Assembly: GCF_900090315.1 (NCBI RefSeq)
Contig: NZ_FMHZ01000002.1
Location: forward strand, 1,900,501 to 1,964,500
Direction of reading: 5' to 3'
Source: Micromonospora citrea
GTDB lineage: Bacteria > Actinomycetota > Actinomycetes > Mycobacteriales > Micromonosporaceae
DNA: 64,000 nt
Under the pieces are notes generated by a model, which was given only the letters and a program-made list of their open reading frames with translations, ran no database searches and had not been told where the DNA came from. Below are positions 59,268-64,000 of the stretch, in pieces. Every line of letters begins with the position of its first letter. Position 1 is the first letter of the stretch. The translations under genes were made by a program, and so were the position numbers.

Positions 59268-60485
59268 TCACTCCAACACCGGGACGAAGACCGCCAGCAG
59301 CAGGTACGCGGTCGGCAGCGCAAAGAGGATCGAGTCGAGCCGGTCCATCAGGCCGCCGTGCCCCGGGAGCAGGTTGCTCATGTCCTTCACGCCGAGATCC
59401 CGCTTGATCATCGACTCGGCGAGGTCGCCCAGTACGGCCGCGCCGGAGACCGCCAGCCCGAAGACCGCGCCCCACCACGGGGCCACGTCGAAGAGCAGCC
59501 AGAGCAGCAGGGCGCTGCCCAGGGCCGCGGCCGTGACCGAGCCGGCGAAGCCCTCCCAGGACTTCTTCGGGCTCACGGAGGGGGCCATCGGGTGCTTGCC
59601 GAAGGAGACGCCGGCGGCGTACCCGCCGGTGTCGGAGAGGACCACCGCGACCAGCGTCGCCAGCACCCGCAGGTGGCCGTCCTCCGGCACCGCAGCCAGC
59701 AGCGCGGCGAAGCCGCCGAGGAACGGCACGTACACGGCGATCAGGGTGGCGGCGGTCAGGTCGCGCTGGAAGCCGCGCGGCCCGTCGCCGAGCCGCCAGA
59801 CCATCGTGCCCAGCACGGTGACCAGCAGGCCGAGGCTGAGCGCGTCGGGGCCGGCGAACCAGGCCAGCCCGACGGTGAGCACCCCGCCGGCGATCAGCGG
59901 CACCAGCGGCGGGTGGGCGCCGCTGCGGCGTACCGCCCGGGCCATCTCCCAGCTGCCGACGGCCACGGCGCCGGCCACCACGAGCAGGAACCCGAGCCGG
60001 AAGAAGAAGAGCGGAACCACGACCAGGGCGCCGAGGCTCACCCCGACCGCGACGGCGGCGGGCAGGTTGCGCCCGGCCCGGCCCGGCGCGGGCTGCTGGG
60101 TCGGGGGCCGGTCGACGCTGGCCCGCCGTCGGCCGCGCTGCCGCCGGCCCGGGGGGCGCGCGGGCTCGGGCTCCGGCTCGACGTCCCGCACCGGTTCCAG
60201 CTGGGTCGTCGGATACTCGGAGGCGTCCGGGTGGTGGCCGTTCGTCCCGGCCGGGCGGTCGTACGGGGCGCGGTCCGTCCCGGTCGGCTCCGGGTGGGCG
60301 TCGACCTGGGGGCGGGGGCGGGTGTGCGGCTCGGCGTACACGTCAGGCGCGCCGCCGGGCCGGCGGTGCCACGGGCCGGGCTCGATCTCCGGCTCGGGCC
60401 AGGGCAGGGCGGGGGCGGGGGCGGGGGCGTCGGGGCGGTCCCAGCCGCGGGGCTCGGCGCTGCCGTAGGGGTCGAGGTGGGACAT
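59268..60485 (-). CDS. cdsA: Phosphatidate cytidylyltransferase
   Basis: Makes CDP-diacylglycerol from phosphatidate and CTP for phospholipid synthesis. The 405-residue product has a 115-residue Pro/Asp/Glu-rich N-terminal cytosolic extension, then about eight helices (AVAVGVSLGALVVVPLFFFR and others). The CDP signature is in SPKKSWEGFAGS and KRDLGVKDMSNLLPGHGGLM with DRLDS after. The long N-terminal tail is usual in actinomycetes. The ATG at 60485 was chosen; a GTG at 60488 is adjacent. It lies between frr and rlmN, with a 740-base repeat-filled gap on the frr side. Confidence 0.94.
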   Translation of the reverse strand: MSHLDPYGSAEPRGWDRPDAPAPAPALPWPEPEIEPGPWHRRPGGAPDVYAEPHTRPRPQVDAHPEPTGTDRAPYDRPAGTNGHHPDASEYPTTQLEPVRDVEPEPEPARPPGRRQRGRRRASVDRPPTQQPAPGRAGRNLPAAVAVGVSLGALVVVPLFFFRLGFLLVVAGAVAVGSWEMARAVRRSGAHPPLVPLIAGGVLTVGLAWFAGPDALSLGLLVTVLGTMVWRLGDGPRGFQRDLTAATLIAVYVPFLGGFAALLAAVPEDGHLRVLATLVAVVLSDTGGYAAGVSFGKHPMAPSVSPKKSWEGFAGSVTAAALGSALLLWLLFDVAPWWGAVFGLAVSGAAVLGDLAESMIKRDLGVKDMSNLLPGHGGLMDRLDSILFALPTAYLLLAVFVPVLE

Positions 60486-61149
60486 CACGCACCGATGGGG
60501 CCCGGCACGAGATCCACCACATGACGCACAACCACAACCATTCCCCTACCCGCGCGACTGTTCCGTCCGGTTGACCCGCCAGACGGCCGGCCCGATCCCC
60601 TCCGTTCACCGCAGGGTGGCCGGGAATCGTGCCGAGCCTACTGCACCCGCCGCTCCCCCACGTCGGACCGTGGTCGCCGGGGTCGCGCCCGCCGGGGCAG
60701 GCCGACAGGCGGCGCCCCGTACCCGGCCTCGCCGGTCACGCCCGCCGGGCAGGCCGACAGGCGACGCCCCGCCCCTGGCCTCGCCGGTCACGCCCGCCGG
60801 GCGGGCCGACAGGCGACGCCCCGCCCTTGGCCTCGCCGGTCACGCCCGCCGGACGGGCCGGCAGGCGACGCCCCGCCCCCGGCCTCGCCGGTCACGCCCG
60901 CCGGGCAGGCCGACAGGCGACGCCCCGCCCCCGGCCTCGCCGGTCACGCCCGCCGGGCAGGCCGACAGGCGACGCCCCGCCCCCGGCCTCGCCGGTCACG
61001 CCCGCCGGGCAGGCCGACAGGCGACGCCGGGTACCCGGCCTCGCCGAGGAGCCGGAGCCACCGCGCATGCGGGCCGGAGCGTCGCCGGGCGCCGGGCGCG
61101 GACGACGACGGCACCAGGACTGGGCCGGATGCCGGGCGTGAACGACGAT
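60486..61149. repeat. 52-bp tandem repeat array in the cdsA-frr gap
   Basis: Between frr and cdsA no gene is supported. Units starting GGCCTCGCCGGTCACGCC occur at 60725, 60777, 60829, 60881, 60933 and 60985, each exactly 52 bases apart, with a partial one at 61037 and a diverged one from about 60672. Copies 4 and 5 are identical; others differ by one to a few bases. Open frames through the array are artefacts of the repeat. The left part should hold the cdsA promoter. It interrupts the usual frr-cdsA operon. Confidence 0.9.
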
Positions 61150-61189
61150 GGCACCGGACCTCCGCCCGCGTGCGGGCGGCGCCGGTGCC
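61150..61189 (-). terminator. Two-part hairpin after frr
   Basis: Outer arms GGCACCGG (61150-61157) and CCGGTGCC (61182-61189) and inner arms CCGCCCGC (61162-61169) and GCGGGCGG (61172-61179) form a long stem with a 2-base loop and short internal loops. It is 36 bases past the frr stop on the minus strand. Confidence 0.7.
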
Positions 61190-61225
61190 ACGTGTCGTCG
61201 TCGCCGGTGCGGCCGACGTACGGCA

Positions 61226-61783
61226 TCAGACCTCGAGGAGCTCGTTCTCCTTGTGCTTGACCAGCTCGTCGACGGCGGCGACGTAGCGCTGGGTCAGGTC
61301 GTCGAGCTCCTTCTCCGCGCGCCGGCCGTCGTCCTCGCCGACCTCGCCGTCCTTGACGAGGCGGTCGAGCTCCTCCTTGCCCTTGCGGCGGATGTTGCGG
61401 ATGGCGACCTTGGCCTCCTCACCCTTGTGCCGGGCGACCTTGATCATGTCGCGGCGGCGCTCCTCGGTCATCTGCGGGAGCAGAATGCGCAGCTGGTTGC
61501 CCTCGTTGTTCGGGTTCGCGCCGAGGTCGGAATCGCGGATCGCCTTCTCCATGGCGTTGATCTGCGAGTTGTCGTACGGCTTGATGATCACCATGCGCGG
61601 CTCGGGCACGCCGATGGACGCCATCTGGGGCAGCGGGGTGGGGCTGCCGTAGTAGTCGATGATGATCTTGGAGAACATGGCGGCGTTGGCGCGACCGGTG
61701 CGGATCGCGCCGAACTCCTCCTTGGCGTGCTCGATGGCACGCTCCATCTTCTCCTCGGCCTCGAGGAGGGTGTCGTCGATCAC
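61226..61783 (-). CDS. frr: Ribosome recycling factor
   Basis: Splits post-termination ribosomes with EF-G. The 185-residue product has the standard length and sequence: [40 protein letters not shown], then [20 protein letters not shown] and the C-terminal [20 protein letters not shown]. It lies in the rpsB-tsf-pyrH-frr cluster, 79 bases downstream of pyrH. Confidence 0.97.
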   Translation of the reverse strand: MIDDTLLEAEEKMERAIEHAKEEFGAIRTGRANAAMFSKIIIDYYGSPTPLPQMASIGVPEPRMVIIKPYDNSQINAMEKAIRDSDLGANPNNEGNQLRILLPQMTEERRRDMIKVARHKGEEAKVAIRNIRRKGKEELDRLVKDGEVGEDDGRRAEKELDDLTQRYVAAVDELVKHKENELLEV

Positions 61784-61862
61784 CGGTCTCCTCGCCTCCT
61801 TCTGTGCTCGTCGTGGGCTTGTCGTGTCGGAGGAACCGCTGAGGGCGGGTCAGTTCGACCGC

Positions 61863-62630
61863 TCAGGCGGTGATCAGGGTGCCGATCTTGTCGCCACCCA
61901 CGGCCCGGATGATGGTGTCGTCGCCCTGCGCGCCGAAGACCAGCATCGGCAGGCCGTTCTCCATGCACAGGCTGAACGCGGCGGCGTCCGCGACCCGCAG
62001 GTTGCGGCGCAGCACCTCGGAGAAGGTGATCGAGTCGAACTTGCTGGCGGTCGGGTCGACCCGCGGGTCCGCGGTGTAGACGCCGTCCACGCCGTTCTTG
62101 CTCATCAGCACCACGTCGGCGCGGATCTCCAGCGCGCGCTGGGCGGCCACCGTGTCGGTGGAGAAGTACGGCATGCCCGCGCCCGCGCCGAAGATCACCA
62201 CGCGGCCCTTCTCCAGGTGCCGGATCGCGCGCAGCGGGATGTAGGGCTCGGCGACCTGGGCCATCGTGATCGCGCTCTGCACGCGCGTCTCGATGCCCTC
62301 CTTCTCCAGGAAGTCCTGCAGCGCGAGGCAGTTCATCACGGTGCCGAGCATGCCCATGTAGTCGGCCCGGGCCCGGTCCATGCCGCGCTTCTGCAGCTCG
62401 GCGCCCCGGAAGAAGTTGCCGCCGCCGACCACCACCGAGACCTGCACCCCGCGGCGCACCACGGTCGCGATCTGCCGGGCGATGGCCTGCACGACGTCGG
62501 GGTCGACGCCGATGGCGCCCCCGCCGAACACCTCGCCGGAGAGCTTCAGCACCACCCGTCGGGCCCGGCCGGGGGGCGGCGCCGTCGGATCGTCCGCCGC
62601 CAGACTCCGGTCACTCACAACCTGCGTCAT
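61863..62630 (-). CDS. pyrH: UMP kinase
   Basis: Phosphorylates UMP to UDP, feeding pyrimidine nucleotides. The 255-residue amino-acid-kinase fold has [14 protein letters not shown] (ATP site), [53 protein letters not shown] (UTP/UMP region) and [20 protein letters not shown]. The first 20 residues are an actinobacterial extension. It lies between tsf and frr, with a hairpin on the tsf side. Confidence 0.97.
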   Translation of the reverse strand: MTQVVSDRSLAADDPTAPPPGRARRVVLKLSGEVFGGGAIGVDPDVVQAIARQIATVVRRGVQVSVVVGGGNFFRGAELQKRGMDRARADYMGMLGTVMNCLALQDFLEKEGIETRVQSAITMAQVAEPYIPLRAIRHLEKGRVVIFGAGAGMPYFSTDTVAAQRALEIRADVVLMSKNGVDGVYTADPRVDPTASKFDSITFSEVLRRNLRVADAAAFSLCMENGLPMLVFGAQGDDTIIRAVGGDKIGTLITA

Positions 62631-62705
62631 CCGCCCCGCCCTTCCCCATGCGCACGTCCCGTACGCCGCGTACCGCGAAACTGCCGTAGCCGACCCTATG
62701 TGACA

Positions 62706-62745
62706 AGGAGGCCGCGGTGCCTGTCACGTACACCGGCGGCCTCCT
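62706..62745 (-). terminator. Hairpin between tsf and pyrH
   Basis: AGGAGGCCGCGGTG (62706-62719) pairs with CACCGGCGGCCTCCT (62731-62745) with one bulge and an 11-base loop, 47 bases past the tsf stop. It probably partly or fully terminates the rpsB-tsf transcript ahead of pyrH. Confidence 0.7.
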
Positions 62746-62791
62746 CGTCGACGTTCCCTGCCCGCGGGCGCCCAACGCGCCCCGGGGCGGC

Positions 62792-63619
62792 TCAGGCCTG
62801 GCCGACCTCGAACCGCACGAAGCGGGTGACCTCGATGCCGGCCTCGGCCAGCAGCTGCTTCACCGTCTTCTTGTTGTCGGCGACCGACGCCTGCTCGATG
62901 AGGACGTAGTCCTTGAAGAAGGCGTTCACCCGGCCCTCGACGATCTTCGGCAGCGCCGCCTCGGGCTTGTTCTCCTCGCGGGCGGTCTGCTCGGCGATGC
63001 GCCGCTCGGACTCGACGACGTCGGCCGGCACCTCGTCACGGGTGAGGTACTTCGGCCGCATCGCGGCGATCTGCATCGCGACGGCGCGCGCGTCGGCGTC
63101 GCCGGCCTCGTCGGTCCGGCCGGAGTACTGCACCAGCACGCCGACCGCCGGGGGCAGGTCCTGGCTCTTGCGGTGCAGGTAGACGGCGGTGGTGCCGTCG
63201 AGCTTGGCGAACCGGTTGAGGACCAGCTTCTCGCCGATCTTGGCGGACTGCTCCTGGACCAGGTCGGCGACCGTCTTGCCGTCGATCTCGGTGGCGAGCA
63301 GCTCCTCGGCGGTGCTGACGCCGCTGCGCTCGCCGTGCTCGACCAGCCGCTGGGCGAGCTCGATGAAGGCGTCGGTCTTGGCGACGAAGTCGGTCTCGCA
63401 GTTGAGCTCGAGCAGCGCCTGGCCCGAGTGGGCGATCAGACCGTTGGCGGCCGTGCGGCCGGCCCGCTTGCCGACGTCCTTGGCGCCCTTGACGCGCAGG
63501 ATCTCGACGGCCTTGTCGAAGTCGCCCTCGGCCTCGGTCAGCGCCTTCTTGCAGTCCATCATGCCGGCGCCGGTGAGGTCGCGGAGCTTCTTGACGTCCG
63601 CGGCGGTGAAGTTGGACAT
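62792..63619 (-). CDS. tsf: Elongation factor Ts
   Basis: EF-Ts is the GDP-exchange factor for EF-Tu. The 275-residue product has the N-terminal signature [20 protein letters not shown], then [20 protein letters not shown] and the core subdomains. The C-terminal part has [20 protein letters not shown]. Length is normal. It lies 135 bases downstream of rpsB, with a hairpin between them. Confidence 0.97.
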   Translation of the reverse strand: MSNFTAADVKKLRDLTGAGMMDCKKALTEAEGDFDKAVEILRVKGAKDVGKRAGRTAANGLIAHSGQALLELNCETDFVAKTDAFIELAQRLVEHGERSGVSTAEELLATEIDGKTVADLVQEQSAKIGEKLVLNRFAKLDGTTAVYLHRKSQDLPPAVGVLVQYSGRTDEAGDADARAVAMQIAAMRPKYLTRDEVPADVVESERRIAEQTAREENKPEAALPKIVEGRVNAFFKDYVLIEQASVADNKKTVKQLLAEAGIEVTRFVRFEVGQA

Positions 63620-63705
63620 GGCTCTCTCTTCGGTGTTGAGACTGCGGGTGGGTTGGTCCTGGTGCCGGTTACCCGGATCCGGGCGCGACGTGCCCGGCGT
63701 ACCTG

Positions 63706-63746
63706 CCGCTCCCCGCCGTCCGAAAAAACGGACGACGGGGAAGCGG
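63706..63746 (-). terminator. Hairpin between rpsB and tsf
   Basis: Arms 63706-63722 and 63729-63746 pair over about 17 bases with one bulge and one G-U, around an A6 loop (U6 in the minus-strand RNA). It sits 8 bases past the rpsB stop, and may attenuate read-through from rpsB into tsf. Confidence 0.75.
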
Positions 63747-63754
63747 CGGCGCGG

Positions 63755-64000
63755 TCACTCCGCGGCGGCGGTCGCCGGCTGCTCGGCCGGCTGCCCCTGC
63801 TCGTCGGCCTTCTTCGGCTCCTCGAGCAGCTCGCGCTCCCACTCGGCCAGCGGCTCGTCCGAGGCCACACCCGGCTCGGGCTTCTCGTCGGTGCCCCGAC
63901 GACGGCCGGAGCGGGCGATCAGGCCGTCGGCGACGGCGGCGGCCACGACCTTGGTCAGCAGCTCCGCCGAACGGATCGCGTCGTCGTTGCCCGGGATCGG
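63755..64000 (-). CDS. rpsB: 30S ribosomal protein S2, C-terminal part (runs off the window)
   Basis: Only the last 81 codons are inside the window. The frame reads [20 protein letters not shown], then [12 protein letters not shown], the S2 C-terminal helix region that contacts 16S rRNA and protein bS1. A Glu/Gln/Ala-rich tail follows ([20 protein letters not shown]), an actinobacterial extension. The start lies to the right of position 64000. It is the head of the rpsB-tsf-pyrH-frr-cdsA block. Confidence 0.95.
   Translation of the reverse strand, partial: PIPGNDDAIRSAELLTKVVAAAVADGLIARSGRRRGTDEKPEPGVASDEPLAEWERELLEEPKKADEQGQPAEQPATAAAE

Noticed and set aside
60672..61050. CRISPR array
   Set aside because: The units are contiguous 52-base tandem copies with no unique spacers, and no cas gene is present in the window.
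60571..61260. Plus-strand frames through the 52-bp array that look like repeat proteins
   Set aside because: The 52-base unit is not a multiple of 3, so each copy is read in a different frame. All frames stay open because of composition, with no ribosome binding sites.

Overview
The window is about 73-75% G+C with dense overlapping genes, GTG starts and 4-base ATGA/GTGA stop-start overlaps. Its protein families (F420-type deazaflavin oxidoreductase, DUF4439, DUF2631, DUF6186-like, PF04672 S-adenosyl methyltransferase, DUF4081-GNAT, two-ended DivIVA-domain protein) point to a Gram-positive high-GC actinomycete, most likely Micromonospora or a close relative in the Micromonosporaceae. The species call is an inference from gene content only. 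No rRNA, tRNA, CRISPR array, insertion sequence, integrase or phage gene was seen.

The backbone is the conserved actinobacterial translation / isoprenoid order, read on the minus strand from right to left: rpsB (partial, right edge) - tsf - pyrH - frr - cdsA - rlmN - DivIVA-like gene (56.6-64 kb); dxr - rseP - ispG (43-46.6 kb); map (16.5-17.3 kb); rimP - nusA - ylxR - infB - DUF503 gene - rbfA - DHH phosphoesterase nrnA (1.6-9 kb). Accessory modules are inserted between these blocks.

Accessory modules, left to right: a Tat-lipoprotein/ferritin-like pair and a PadR-controlled ABC/FtsX exporter operon (9.2-14.3 kb); a deazaflavin oxidoreductase, a nucleotidyltransferase and a VIT-type metal transporter (14.3-16.5 kb); a STAS protein convergent with a 1219-residue kinase / response regulator / PP2C phosphatase / anti-sigma kinase fusion (17.4-21.4 kb); a glutamine synthetase-like ligase, aldehyde dehydrogenase and SDR set resembling polyamine or amine catabolism, with an HxlR regulator and an F420-oxidoreductase-like NAD(P)-binding protein (21.8-26.6 kb); a PAS-GGDEF-EAL cyclic-di-GMP protein and an SAM methyltransferase (27.6-30.6 kb); a thiolase, a glutathionyl-hydroquinone-reductase-like protein, a DUF998 membrane protein, a probable cysteine-sensing leader peptide with a DAACS symporter, and an old yellow enzyme (31-36.8 kb); a fused two-copy ABC exporter with one degenerate ATPase half, a GNAT enzyme and an MFS transporter (36.9-42.8 kb); and a GNAT enzyme, secreted M23 peptidase, YihY membrane protein, MMPL transporter with TetR regulator, carotenoid-desaturase-like oxidoreductase, an MBL-Rieske fusion and a small DUF2631 protein (46.8-56.5 kb).

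Non-coding structure is rich: strong G+C hairpins without U-tracts at operon ends, several clean palindromes in promoter regions (PadR, HxlR, TetR/MMPL, MFS, GST), a 23-bp tandem array (30.8 kb), a 52-bp tandem array (60.7-61.05 kb), and two copies of a dispersed inverted element built on GATCTTGCA. I saw no single large undescribed system. The most interesting leads are the leader peptide in front of the symporter, the single-chain partner-switching protein with its STAS neighbour, the asymmetric fused ABC transporter, and the dispersed inverted elements.
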